Of a DNA stretch of 64,000 nt, positions 50,001-61,977 are shown piece after piece. Source of the stretch: Eutypella sp. D-1 (lineage: Eukaryota; Ascomycota; Sordariomycetes; Xylariales; Diatrypaceae). How positions within the stretch are numbered: the stretch's first letter is position 1; each line of letters starts with the position of its first letter. The notes beneath the pieces were generated by a model. That model was not told the DNA's origin and searched no databases. It saw only the letters and a list, made by a program, of their open reading frames with translations. The translations under genes and the position numbers were made by a program. The DNA is taken from assembly GCA_023313575.1 (NCBI GenBank), contig JAJTTP010000001.1, positions 744,001 to 808,000 of the forward strand, written 5' to 3'.

Positions 50001-51051
50001 ACCGGTGAACTCATCCCTACCGGTGGTGAGATCTACCAACACGAGAACATCCGTATTGCCTACATCAAGCAACACGCTTTCGCGCATATCGATAACCACC
50101 TCGAAAAGACTCCTTCCGAGTACATCCAGTGGCGATTCCAGACAGGCGAGGATCGCGAGACTATGGATCGTGCCAACAAGATCATCACCGAGGACGATGA
50201 GAAGGCCATGGACAAGATTTTCAGGGTCGAGGGTACCCAACGTCGTGTCATTGGCATCAACAGCCGGAGAAAGTTCAAGAACAGTTACGAGTACGAGTGT
50301 TCATTCGCTCTCGGTGAGAACATCGGTATGAAGAACGAGCGATGGGTTCCCATGATGACCGCCGACAACGCCTGGCTTCCCCGAAGCGAGCTACTGGCCT
50401 CTCACCAGAAGCTCGTCGCCGAGGTTGATATGAAGGAGGCCCTGGCCTCTGGTCAGTTCCGGCCTCTGGTCCGAAAGGAGATTGAGGCACACTGCGCCAA
50501 CTTCGGCCTCGATGCTGAACTCGTATCCCACTCGCGGATGCGTGGTCTGTCTGGCGGTCAGCGTGTCAAGGTTGTGCTTGCGGCCTGCTCTTGGCAGCGA
50601 CCTCACTTGATCGTCCTTGATGAGCCTACCAACTATCTCGACCGCGACTCGCTCGGTGCTCTGTCCAAGGCGCTGAAGAAGTTCGAGGGTGGTGTCATCA
50701 TCATTACCCATAGTGCGGAGTTCACCAAGGACTTGACTGAGGAGGTATGGGCTGTGATGGACGGCAAGATGACGCCTTCCGGCCACAACTGGGTGCAGGG
50801 CCAGGGCAGCGGTCCGCGGTTAGACAAGAAGGATGATGACGAAGAGGAGAAGTTCGACGCCATGGGCAACAAGATTGTGACGACGAAGAAGAAGTCTAAG
50901 CTCACCTCTTCCGAGGCGAGAAAGAAGAAGAAGGGTAAGTCATATTCCTATAGAATCTACAATATGGACCATCGGCTAACCTTAACACACAGAGCGCATG
51001 GCCCGCCGGAAGCGTGGTGAGGAGGTCTTCTCCGATGAGGATGAACTCTAA
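47005..51051 (+). CDS. Translation elongation factor 3 (EF-3), ABC ATPase
   Basis: Exons: 47005-47162, 47975-50934 and 50993-51051, giving 1058 aa, close to the 1044 aa of the yeast protein. The N-terminal HEAT repeats (about 1-320) are followed by two ABC cassettes. Cassette 1 has Walker [10 protein letters not shown], signature ALSGGW and Walker [12 protein letters not shown]. Cassette 2 has [18 protein letters not shown] and [13 protein letters not shown] chromodomain-like insertion lies within the second cassette, and a Lys-rich C-terminus binds the ribosome. EF-3 is fungus-specific, releases deacyl-tRNA from the ribosomal E site and helps eEF1A delivery. Intron 1 is very long (812 nt) and sits after codon 52. 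Codon use is strongly C-ending, as expected for high expression. Confidence 0.98.
47748..47818. repeat. AAG repeat and 15-nt poly-C run in EF-3 intron 1
   Basis: A purine run of about eight GAA units (47751-47780) is followed closely by an uninterrupted run of 15 C (47804-47818). Both lie inside the long first intron. Confidence 0.8.
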
Positions 51052-51612
51052 GCTTGATCACGCATCAAGTGTTAGCGACGCGCATCCTTATGAATATTAT
51101 ATTCGCCACGACGTAATACCGATTCATGAACATGATCCTTTTTTTCTTCTTTTCCATATTCCCTTTGTTTTTTTTCAGAATGACTTGAAAAGTCTGGGGT
51201 TGCATGGTCAGGGAAGGCCCCTGTTTTTGTGTTTTCGAGAGCGCCCCAGGTTGCGCGTGGTCGGTCTACCGAGAACGAGAACGAGAACGAGAACGGTGCA
51301 TCGCTTGTATTCGACCAGGATGATCGGGAAGGCACACGCCTCTGGATTGGAGGACCCAGGGGCTTGTCTTTCGGGATTTTAGTCGCAGCTACGAGGATAC
51401 CATAGATAGACCAGAAGATCGTTCAATAGACGATATGATAGACAAACTGTCGTTGTTGTTCGTGAACTCACAAGATCTTGATGGCTACGGAGACGCATAG
51501 TTGATACAGATCGGTGCGTTCCCGTCTTTGACTATGCGATGCAGTCTAGTGATGATGCTCTCCGAAGAATAGCAAGAAAACTCATGCTAACCCCTACCAA
51601 ATATCCTTATAC
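51052..51612. other. Convergent 3' region of EF-3 and Zn2Cys6 genes
   Basis: A 561-nt gap between two convergent genes. It holds the EF-3 3' UTR, T-rich stretches near 51138-51176 and a short GAGAAC repeat at about 51270-51294. I see no gene. Confidence 0.5.
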
Positions 51613-53910
51613 TTATTGCGCGTCGACCATAACCGACACCGTCATCATCGCCGTCGCTGTCGCCGTCGTTGCACAGGAAGGCACCTGCATGAATCGCGCC
51701 AGGTCGACCCAGCAGCCGGCACCGGCATCGGAGTCGTCGGGGCCGTCCGCACTCTCCCCTTTCTCCTGTCCCTTTCCCTTCCCGTCCCTCGCCCGCATCT
51801 GCAGCCCCACGATCTCGCGCGCCGTGGCCCAGCTCCACTCGCACTCGGCGGAGGCATCGCGGGCGTCGGCCAGGCGCGCCATAAGCGCGTCGCGCTGCGC
51901 GTCTTCCGTCGTCTCGATCGCTGCCATGAAGACCGGCCACGCGAACCGGATCAGTGTTCCCTTGTCTTGCTGGTGCTTATGTTGTTTTGGAGGACAGGAA
52001 GAGGATGAAGATGGAGGAAGACACTGGATGATACGCGCCACGGCCTGACGGTGGATGACCTGCGGCTGGGACCCCGGCGCGCCGAGCCAGCGCCGGCAGA
52101 ACAATATGCATGCCCAAAAGTGCGCCACGAGCTTCGATATCATCTCGGCTGCTTGATTCGGTGGAGCGGTGGCGGGGCCGTTGTTAGCGTGTGCCGACGA
52201 CGGATGTATGACGTCACGATATGTCTAATTCGATGTCCTCTGGTTTCAGCATAGTGTCTCGTGACTTTCACACACGCACGCAATAGGGATTGAGTGCGCT
52301 CTGACCTCCTGAAGTCCCAACAGCTCCTCCATGAAAAACGCGTAGCGAGGATGGTGTCCGCGCAGTCCCGGCTCGTCGTCGTCCGTCAGCGGGTCAGCCT
52401 TAGCCTTCCAGATCGCGAACCGGATGAGCAGGACCTGGTGCGCCATCTCCAGACACCTGACGCTGCGCCCGTCGTCCAGGCGGAGGCCCGCGGGGACCCC
52501 GCCGCCGCCGTACAGCGCGGGGAAGTCGAGACGCGCGTTCCGAAAGAGCTGGCCCAGGCTCACCGGCGGTTTCGGCCGGGCCCCGTTGGCTACTAGCAGG
52601 CTTGCTAGGTCCTGTGAGCTCCCGAAGCAGTGGCCCATGATGTCGGCGTAGCTGTGTTTACGGTTCGGATCACCGGCTGTTGTTAGCGGACGGACACGTT
52701 GGAGTCTAAGCTCATGGATTTCGAAGACCAGGAAAACGGTGAGTGGCGCTGAGCAGTACGTACAGGAGCCACAGGAGCACTAGAGACGATAGAGGTGAGA
52801 AAGAGATCTCGTCTGGGGACGACACATGATCATCGCCCACCCCGCGTAGATACGTAGCGACGAGGGACGTGAGACCGGCGACGTGCATCCTCGTTTGGTC
52901 GAGCGATGCCAGGGACTGCATGCCGTAGTGGATCATGAAGAAGATGGTGGTCAGGACTGCGTCGAGGCCCTGGTCGAGGCTCCAGGCCCCGCGAGTCCCG
53001 AGGCAGTCCCGCAGCTCCCGGAGCGCCGTCGTATAGTGGTAAAGCCCGGCCGCGTCGATGCTGGCAGGGGACACGCCATGCACGGTGATTTCCCCCACGA
53101 GGCGGCGCCGCATCTCGCTCGCCGCGTGCGCGAGCACCATGTGCATCACCATGCTGCTGGACGCCGCCGTCGCCCGACATATGCACCTGAGCGGGTTCCA
53201 CGCCTCGGGCGAGGACGACGCCGCGTGCACGTTGTACACGGTGGACGCAGGGAAGAAGTCTAGCAGTACGCGGTCCTGGCGCGACAGTTGGACGGAGTTG
53301 CTACAGGGAACGCTGTCCAGAGCCAATGATGGTAGGGGCGCCACATTGGGTAGAATAAGGGACCGATTGGTTCCCAGACTGGGGGTGGTAGTGCGACGCC
53401 CCTTTGGCCCCTGGCGTGCAGGGACATCCTTCTCGGCAATGCGGTCTTGATTACTAGAGGGCGGGGCAGCACCGCAAAATGGAGGAGAAATAGTAGAAGT
53501 AGAGGTGGCATGGGATTGCGCCAATCTCAATGGTCTCAGTTGCCGAGTTGTGGTCGCCGCCGCCGTAGTTCTGTGGCTCTTATGACTACCGCTGCCCCTG
53601 TTCTTTCTTATCTTAGAAAGGAGGTCTGAATGGCCCGGCCCGGGCCAATCGCAGGCGAATTCGTTCTTTCGGCAGCCGCCGCATCGGGGCCGCTCTTCGT
53701 CACATTTGACATGTCGCATTCGACACGTGAGACAGCCTGGACAGCATGTAAGCTGTGGTTAACGCCGAGCTTTCTCATTTCTGGAAGCCTGAGCCGCGCG
53801 ATCTGCTCTATATAGCTACCCTTACAAGGTGATAGGGCGAAGGAAAATGAGAGGGCCAACTTACCGCTCTTGGAACGAGGCGCGTTTCTGCCTTTCGTCG
53901 TCGTCGTCAT
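51613..53910 (-). CDS. Zn2Cys6 fungal transcription factor
   Basis: Minus-strand exons: 53910-53865, 53736-52764, 52651-52306 and a last exon of about 52150-51613 whose acceptor is not settled; total roughly 635-640 aa. The DNA-binding cluster is complete: GCLTCRMRHVKCDEERPRC and GGCRKNEFACDW, giving C-x2-C-x6-C-x6-C-x2-C-x6-C (Cys17, 20, 27, 34, 37, 44). Intron 1 ends immediately before the first Cys. A Ser/Thr-rich linker and a helical fungal-TF-type middle region (DRVLLDFFPASTVYNVHAAS and later) follow. The last exon has a poly-Ser tract and several aromatic residues. It is nuclear; its targets are unknown. No neighbouring pathway is obvious. Coding sequence is GC-rich. Confidence 0.85.
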
Positions 53911-55030
53911 TGTGATCTAGCCAACTGACGACGGAATATTAATCTGGCGAAGTAACCAACCAGCGTCGTGTCTCGTTCGCGGCACTTCATCTGTTCGATT
54001 GATCTGGCTTCTCCCTCCGTCCACGTCGAGAATATCTACTAATCAGAGGGGTAGGGGGGTGTGTAGAGTCGATCTATTCAATAGTAATCTGTGTGATTTA
54101 GCCCCGTTCGGACCTCATGATCGACCACTACCCATCAGCGTCGGGTTTCCAGACCTAGTCCAACGCACGATGAGTGGGCTCTCAGCTGTAAGCCTCTCAG
54201 CTCTTAAGCCTTCTCTAGCATGGATTTTGCCGACTCAGCCAATCAGAGAAGCTACTTTGCTCTAAAAGCGTCACCCACGGACCCCCTGGATTCCTAGCTG
54301 ACCCGTAAGGCTTAGTCTCTAGTAGCTCTCGGGCCCCTTACTGTAGTCCGTCCAGTCAACTTCAAGTTTAGCTTTCTTTATGCGATCTAGAGAGTATCGA
54401 TGATAGATGATTAATTATTATTAGATTCTCTATCTCTAATCATGCGACAAGGCTGATGCCACACGAATCGTGAAGACTGCACCGTCTAGAAAGCCAGGTG
54501 TAAGTTCCTATGATCTTGTCACGATGTGGAGAAGTACGTCTAGGATGACTACAACAATGAGCTCAGCCATCTATAACTGGCGGGCCTCCTTCTATAGCAC
54601 CCACCTTTCGCCTCATCACGAAAGAAAGCTTGGTCGATTAAGTAGCTAACGTCTAGATTTGTACGGAAAAGCGAGGAGCCTGAGCAGTAGCTGGCTATGA
54701 AACTGTTGTGAGTGAAGTTGCTGAAGTTTGAACGAAGCATAAAAATCAGCATCTTCACTTAAGACCGTCATGGTGTTGATTTCTACGTTTCATTCTTGCG
54801 CACCATCTTATCACGATACGTCCAAGGTTTAGAGTTTTCAATTGTTCATTCCTCAGAATCTCATGTAGTTTCTACGAATAGTTCCACGATCTTAGTTCTA
54901 ACGTTTCGTATCACGCACTGTCATTGTAAAGTGTGTCAATTCTGACGGGCAAGACGATGCCAACTCCCTTGAAATCCCATTTCTGCCCTAATACCCCAAC
55001 GAAAATTCTGCTCCGGTTGACTCCAAAGTC
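53911..55030. other. Intergenic region
   Basis: This region lies between the transcription factor promoter and the 3' end of the first LPMO gene. No coherent reading frame is seen over 1.1 kb. A short ATTATTATTAGATTC run lies near 54413-54427. I see nothing else. Confidence 0.5.
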
Positions 55031-55906
55031 CTAGCAGGTTAAGGGCCGGGGCCCAGGGATAGTGTACGCGTTCCCATTGTTATTCGGGTTTCCATTGTTA
55101 TCATATATGGAGATGAGAATTCCGGGGTCGTTGGAAGAGTACGCGCCGGGGAAGCTGACCAAGTTAGAGCCACTGTTGGTACCCGAGCCCGTGATGCGGA
55201 TCCTAGTCTCTGGTAAGTGCCATGTCCTTCTTAATACTGAGAGGCATTCAACTTACTGCGCGCATTCCATGTAGAATTGGGCCTGGCCCGCTGCATAAGC
55301 GGAGTGAAGGGCAATGAGCTCAACCCGCATTAGATAATCGCCGGGAGCAACGCAGGACGGCATGGTAAAGTAGTTCCAGCCGTTGTTGGCGATCATATTG
55401 TCGACAGCCCACACGCCATTGTTCAGACCTTCTTCCGCCACCTTGAACCACTTCAGACCTGTAGTTCCCGCAGTCGCCGCGTTATCAACCTTGGCGAGGT
55501 ATATAGAGATGGGGCCTTTTCATTCATCAGTACAGGACTAGCGGCAGCTATTCCAATGACGAGCAAGCCATTGGAAAATCTCAGTCCAACACTTACCCTT
55601 GTGGCTCTTCGCAATAGGATGATCGGGGTCGTTGGCTGACTGAGGCCCCCCGATGACATGGCCCCACCAGGCACCGACCTTGGCTCCGGCCGGGATCGAG
55701 ATTACAGTACCATCCTGATGCCTAATGTCCTTGTTGCACGCGAAACTCGCATCGTTCACGTTCTGGATCGGGTAGTCGCTGTCTGGAGCGCGAACGCCCT
55801 TCAGTTGACCCTGGTCGACACCATTTACAGACACCTTCTGGAAAATGGTATGAGCAGATGTAAGAGCCACCACGCTCAGAAGTAGAAAGGCGGTCTTCAT
55901 AACCAT
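55031..55906 (-). CDS. AA9 lytic polysaccharide monooxygenase
   Basis: Minus-strand exons: 55906-55597, 55515-55257 and 55202-55031, giving 246 aa. A hydrophobic signal peptide (residues 1-18) ends at TSA, so the mature enzyme begins with His19 ([11 protein letters not shown]). His19 and His83 (WWGHVIGG) form the copper histidine brace. Tyr185 in QFYMECAQ is the axial ligand, with conserved His174 and Gln183. Cys57-Cys188 is a likely disulfide. AA9 enzymes cleave cellulose or hemicelluloses oxidatively outside the cell, using O2 or H2O2 and a reductant. There is no carbohydrate-binding module. The second Met (residue 3) is an equally good start. It is divergent from a second AA9 gene 1.2 kb away. 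Confidence 0.95.
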
Positions 55907-57101
55907 AGTGTTGCTAGTCGTTGTGCTAGGTTCAAACTCTTAGGATAAGGACACCTTCGGTCAGCTTTGACAAGAAAGGGGGTTTACAAGAGCGCTAGAG
56001 GCATATATCATTGCCAACGCTGGTACGGCCAAAGGGTCCAGAACACGGTCTCCAACGACAGAAATCGACAACGGTGGATGATCATCCGCATCAATATAAG
56101 AGATGTCCCGCTAGCCAATCATATTAATATACCGGCACTATTTGATATACATGCCGTCGAACCGGTCATATCATTTAGACGGAAAGAAAGATCTTTAGTC
56201 CACAATCACGCGAATTCGGTATCTTAATTTATGTTCAAGGAGCGCCTGTTATCATATTACTAGGTCTCCTCGACACGGTGCTTCGACCAGCTAACAGAGA
56301 AGCTCTAACCAAAGCAAATATATCAACGTCGACTAGCTTCGAGTCGTCTTTATTAATAATTACAGCTTCATTTTTGCTCCGGGTTTATAAGTAACCAAAT
56401 GGCTACATTGTCCAGACCTTTTCCTCAGTGGTATGAAGGGATATTGGCTATTTGGAATAAGTCATGGAGGTACTGTTGTGATTAACTTCGGAAAAATTAA
56501 CCTAATTGAAGTGGCTAGTGATGTGAGTAAAAAACGTACTTCGAGGTACGTCCCTAAAGAGTCTGTAATCTCGTTCGGGTGTAGCCATATCTTAACATTG
56601 TGTAGGGCGGCTATGAATACATCGTGAATTCTTCCTGGCTTTAGTAGTCCTATGAAAAAAAGTCTATCGCCCGTATGTGATTTTGTATTATTTTCTGTGC
56701 CCCAGATTGCTCAGATCGCTGCCATTAGACTTTTCTGGCTTGCACTTGCCCCGAGACCTCGTGATTATCATGTCAGGGGTTTATCTGCATGCCAGCCATC
56801 ACCCTCAACACAACTGGAGAATAGGCTAAATGCACATGAGCTTGGATTGGTGTTTGCTTCCCCTATATTGTACGAATGTACATTATTCTAAGATAACCTG
56901 GTCTTGATGGTTACTCTTGGCCCCCTTCACTCCGTTCGATAACGGCAGTTTCATGTGCAGTACGGGAGACATTTGTAGGTATAACCTATAATAACAATGC
57001 CCCCTTTCCCTCGCCCTGGGCGTCCCAAGGTTTAGCCCCAGACCTGAAAAAAAAACACCCCCACCAGTTCACGAGAAAAGCTTTTCGGTACTCTATTCAG
57101 A
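55907..57101. promoter_or_regulatory. Shared promoter region of two divergent AA9 genes
   Basis: 1195 nt separate the start codons of the two LPMO genes. No gene is visible in it. It is A+T-rich compared with the flanking exons. Carbon-catabolite or Xyr1/Clr-type binding sites are expected for such genes, but I do not claim a specific site. Confidence 0.5.
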
Positions 57102-57919
57102 ATGCATGTTATAAACGGCCTGCTGCTCATGGCAGCTACTGCCCAGGCCCACTGTTAGTGCCATCAATTGTCATCCGATGCGAGTGTAGGGCAGCAATCT
57201 AACATGACTAGATCGATTTTCCAAGCTTATCATCGGTGGCGTGGAAGAAGCACAAGAATGGAAATCCGTCCGCCAGACGAAGAATTACCAAGGCAACTTC
57301 GGCGTCACGGACGTGAACAGCCCAGACATGCGCTGCTTTCAGATGCGACCAGGAACTGGATTCGCCACGGTAGCCGCCGGCGACAAGCTTGGCTTCCGTG
57401 CGATGTCATCCATCAGTCACTTTGGTCCTGTTCAGCTCTACATGGCTCGTGTGCCTGATGGTGCTGATATCAACTCATGGGACCCTGCTGGCAACGTGTG
57501 GTTCAAGGTTGGAAGCATTAGCGCCGTTCCTAACGCAAGCGGTGCGCTGGGCTCCGGAGCCGACACTTGGCCGGCTTACAGTAAGTGACTAGCACCCTCT
57601 GTCAATTCCAGACCTAGCTAACTGTAGATGCACGGTAGCTAAGGAGAGTGTCGAGTTCACGATCCCTAAGAACCTGCCCAGTGGGAAATATCTTGCCCGT
57701 GTAGAGAGCATTGCGCTTCATCAGGCGCAGTCTGTGGGAGGCGCCCAGGTGTACTTGTCATGCGCACAGCTCGAGGTTACGGGTGGCGGTAGCGGCACCC
57801 CTGGCCCAATGGTCTCGTTCCCCGGAGCATACAGGGCGAATGACCCTGGACTTCTATGGTCCTACTACCCCGTACCAACCACCTACACTGCTCCCGGCCC
57901 GGCTGTCTGGGAGGGTTAG
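57102..57919 (+). CDS. AA9 lytic polysaccharide monooxygenase, second copy
   Basis: Exons: 57102-57153, 57212-57580 and 57639-57919, giving 233 aa. The signal peptide (residues 1-16, ending TAQA) leaves mature His17 in HYRFSKLIIGG. His87 in SISHFGPV completes the histidine brace, and Tyr179 in AQVYLSCAQ is the axial residue, with His168 and Gln177. Cys59-Cys182 probably pair. Intron 1 begins one base after the codon for the copper-binding His17. The last acceptor, GGTAG at 57638, was chosen because it alone keeps the frame. The sequence differs clearly from the divergent AA9 gene, so the pair is not a recent duplication. There is no carbohydrate-binding module, and it ends shortly after the catalytic domain. 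Confidence 0.93.
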
Positions 57920-60900
57920 GCTCGTGGTGAATGGTAGATGCAATCAGATAGATTGAGCAATGTGGGACGCCGTCAAGTATAACCGTAGATGTATAGCTTG
58001 TTACTAGCTGCGGAAAACTGAAACCCAGTAATCCAGAAAATACCCGTATTGATGAGATGGAATAACAGATTCAACGCGCATGAGCCGAGAATCGCCGCGG
58101 GCAACGGTAATCATGGTCTGAGATCGTTACAATCGAACGAGACGTGCGGATCTCATTTCTGGTGCATCGTCTTCAATGCCAACAAATGGCTTGTTCCTGC
58201 CCAACGTGACAGTGTCAGCTTCTATCGCGTTTGGTATCTGATATCACGGATGCGTCGGGTTCGGCAGGCAGTGTGATGCGAATATTGGCCGCGGAACTGA
58301 AATGTGACCCGGGCACCGTCTCGCATTGTGCTACTGTAACTGCATGCATCAATTGTGGATGACGTGTGGTTCGATATGATTCCCAATCTACCATGTAAGC
58401 AGGTCTGTCGCGATAAGCTGCGATCCTGCAGAAGAGTGGATTCGAAAGCGAGGAAGCGAACCAGCCCGTGGGGTATCATTACGCTTTGATCATCACCGCC
58501 CGATACTAATAGCATCGATGCTGTGCCACGAGGCGACGACAATATCTTCAGCCTCAAACTTCGTTAACGTTCCACGATTCGTGCTCGATCTTTAGTAGTA
58601 AGCCACCGCACTCTGATCGCTGAAGGCCCATGATGTCATATACAAAAGGGCATCCAAAGCTTGCATCACAAAAGAGATATTTAGCTAACAGGTGAGAGAA
58701 GTTCACATTACGTTACATGACCTGTAACTGGTTAACACCAACAACCAAAGTTAGCCTAACCAAGCTAGGCCAGCGAACTATTGAAAATATCTTGGGATGT
58801 TATACCCCAGCCAAGCGTTGGGTGGGTATACTGTAGACAAGGTTGTATTCGCATTTCATTCCTCATGGTATTTTGGGGCATGTACGGTGGTAAATCCGTC
58901 GACAGAACATATTATTTCACCATTCATAGCCCCATCAACCCTGCGGAGCATTCGGTGTTGAGAAGCTGAAGCAACTACTTGCGATGAAATTTCTTACTTA
59001 CCATTGCGTAACATCTAGGCGCACGAATGGAAATAGTAGCCAGAAGTTCTCCAAACCGGAAGCTTATTGATACCTACCCGCACAGACCATAAGGATAAGC
59101 TGTAAACGGCAATTGAGTCCACTTGGTGACATATGCTTTTGAGGCTCTGTGCTGGGATGTTGCTTACATCTGTTATATCTCGGGCAGATCTGGTAATAGG
59201 CCGATGGGCAACGTGCTCAAGTCCGCTGAAGAAATGGCCATGAATAACTGTTGATTCAGCCCTCTCACGGGGCGTTGAAGACACAAATCATGCCGTCTTG
59301 TGGAGAACTTCTTTAAGAATCGATATGCATGAGCAATTTCGGTGGTCTTGAGCGATATAGCCGAGTTATAGGTTATGTTCATACATGGACGACTAGATTG
59401 TGATACTCGAGACATCTTCTATTTCACATGAAGCTAGACTCGGAGGATCATGTCCTTTTAATTTGGCGCGGCCGGTAAATTCAGGTGGAAAGATTTATCT
59501 AGGTTTAGGGTAAATAGACCCAAAATAATGAGCTGGGGTGGTAGTTAGAAAACACAGCACTTCGTTGCTTACCACTAGTTATATCTCTTTTGCTTAAACC
59601 ACGCACACTTTACCTAAAATCTGAGTTGTAATACGTGCCTAAGTTACGAAGCCTAGAGCTATAGCTAAAAGCTGGGGTTACTGCTGCATGTTCAGTTAAC
59701 GTGGCTCGCAATAACTGGCTAGGATGACACGGACCTGGTAGTGCTAGCATCCTGTCGCCATTAATATTCCGGTGATCGACATGATATGAGTGGCGTTGTA
59801 GTACAGTTAGTACAGGACGGGTTTTCGAATAGTTGTAGCCTTTAACATATTTTGTACTCTAAGTTTCTTAAGTACGAATGGAAACGGTCTTGAGCGCAGG
59901 CGCTATGCCAGGTTTCGGACGCAGTAAAAGGAATAATATAGTGGTAGTCAGGGAGAACCCTAGATCTGAGTCGCCTATATTTGTCCAGATCCTGGAACTA
60001 TGCAAGCCTCGACATTTATGCGGCGGCATTTGCTTATCCTAATTGAGATGAATCTTTGCCGCCTCACATGCCTCTGAACCCTGTGCTATAATCAGGAGAA
60101 TCATCAGTCATGATGCGACATGTACCGGAACAAGAGGGTCGGCCGGCCACTGAATAATTTCTCGCGGTGTGTCGGATTCGTCGGGCCACTAAAAAAAACT
60201 TATACATACGTAGCAAATTTCGCCAGATCTCCCTAGAATTTTCATGGTCAAAAGTCCGATATCCCGGAGTGTCCGTAACTGCGCGAGCTTCCTTTTTCGA
60301 CTACGATTTAGTTGCGTTTCGAAGTGAATTCGGGCGAATTCGCCCGAATGTGACCTACCCACGTCAAACTTGAAAATTTCGGGGTATTTCTTAGCTCGTC
60401 ATTGACAGGTTCGGCTGATCGGCCGCGGACCAGGTTATGTAGCAAGGTGCATTCTGATCTCACTTAACTAATTCCCAGGAAGCCGGGAGCGAGAACGGGT
60501 CGGGTACCTGACCGACTCCCCGTCCTGACCTCTCACCGTCGAACGGTTTTCCACTGTATCCGTAAGTTCTAGGTAATTATGAATAGTCTCGGTGTCTTCC
60601 CGGGTTCCGCTATTGAAAGTGTCCAGATTCCGACCACCTCCTTAAGCATGTTGCTTCATTAGCATCATTGTGAGGATGGGTCTCTATCTACGTACATAGT
60701 TGACCGCACCAATCGCTGCACCTCGGTGGCCACGTTCAGACGTTAGGGGCGTTGGGGGGCTGTTAGAAAGAGAGGAGGCTAGTAAGTCGCCTAGTGAAGC
60801 CGGAGCAATGGGATAGCCCTCAGCTGCTCCTAATAAGGAAACCAACAACCGAATCCGTCGATAGTGGCACCTAGTTCAAGTATGGTTACATTGTAGATCA

Positions 60901-61977
60901 AATCTGAGCAGGCTTGGTTAGGGAATACTATTGAAAATCATGATGCTAAGTTCGTCCACTTTACCCATGCTGACCATAAAGGTCAATCTACACGGAGTAC
61001 ATATCGATAGTGTGTGCTACTTGTATAACTGAGCCTGTCAGGATTAACTCGGTTACACTTGCACCACTAACTTGGTTTAAAGAACTTATGTAGCAAATAC
61101 CAACGGCCGGCCTTTGGACCAAACGTCAACGCCATCGACAGGTGTGCACCTTGCGATGCCGGACAGCATCCATGTAGACCACGTGTGATTGGATAAAATG
61201 CGGTGAAGTTGCATAATCAATGAACCGATTGATATGAACGAAGCCAGCAAATCCTTTCGAGGTCTACCGGCCGGCACGCAAGACGCAGTTCATCCCATCC
61301 ATCCATAGACAGTGAGTGACCCATCATAATACCATGTACTTGATGCTAGGCGGCCCTAGCGTCTACCTTGGGGGTTAGATAGAAATACTTCCACAGTCCG
61401 ACGCTTCCACACTTCGCTATGGTAGCTGCAGATGTGTAGAACTCTGCAACAACATCTATCTTGCCATATTTGTTCATGCGATACTACTGCAATCCACCAT
61501 AAGATCGGGCCAATGACACGGCACACTGCATGGCAGCGAGAAAAGCTGACAGGACTGCGAAAATGTAGCCACCCCGAAATCTACTACTACTGGGCCGGGG
61601 CTCCATGCTTAGGACAAGGGACGTAGCTTATACCTATCTACAACACCTGAAGACCTAGCCACCCATAAGACGAGAGTACGTATAGGATCCGCCGGCGACC
61701 CACGCGTGGAGATCTACCCCATTGTGAGAATGTAGCGATTGGGTGGTGGGTTGGTGGCCGCGGCTGGGCATGGTTAAGGGCTCTCGAGCTTGCCGGAGAG
61801 CGAGAGTATCCCACATCTCATATTAGATATCATGTCCGGTCAAAAGCCACAGAATTCTGCCAAACTACAAGTACTGAGGGGTTATTATTTTCGGTAGAGA
61901 CCCGGCGTCTCTTGTTTTTTCTTCGCTTCGCTCTCGGCCATTTTCACATCTAGAACGATGCTCACGAAGGGACGATC
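57920..61977. other. Large gene-poor block
   Basis: Over 4 kb I see no coherent gene on either strand. A perfect 22-bp palindrome lies at 60328-60349. Short frames near 59015-59415 and 60167-60373 lack domain features. The last 200 nt hold the promoter of the right-edge monooxygenase, with a CT/TTCGCTTCGCTC stretch just before the start. Confidence 0.5.
60328..60349. repeat. Perfect 22-bp palindrome
   Basis: The sequence is ATTCGGGCGAA followed by its exact reverse complement TTCGCCCGAAT, with no spacer. It lies in non-coding DNA. It could be a dimeric regulator site or the hairpin core of a decayed element. Confidence 0.85.

Noticed and set aside
58222..59415. Minus-strand short frames near 58-59 kb as a possible gene
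   Set aside because: They cannot be joined by plausible introns and show no conserved motif.
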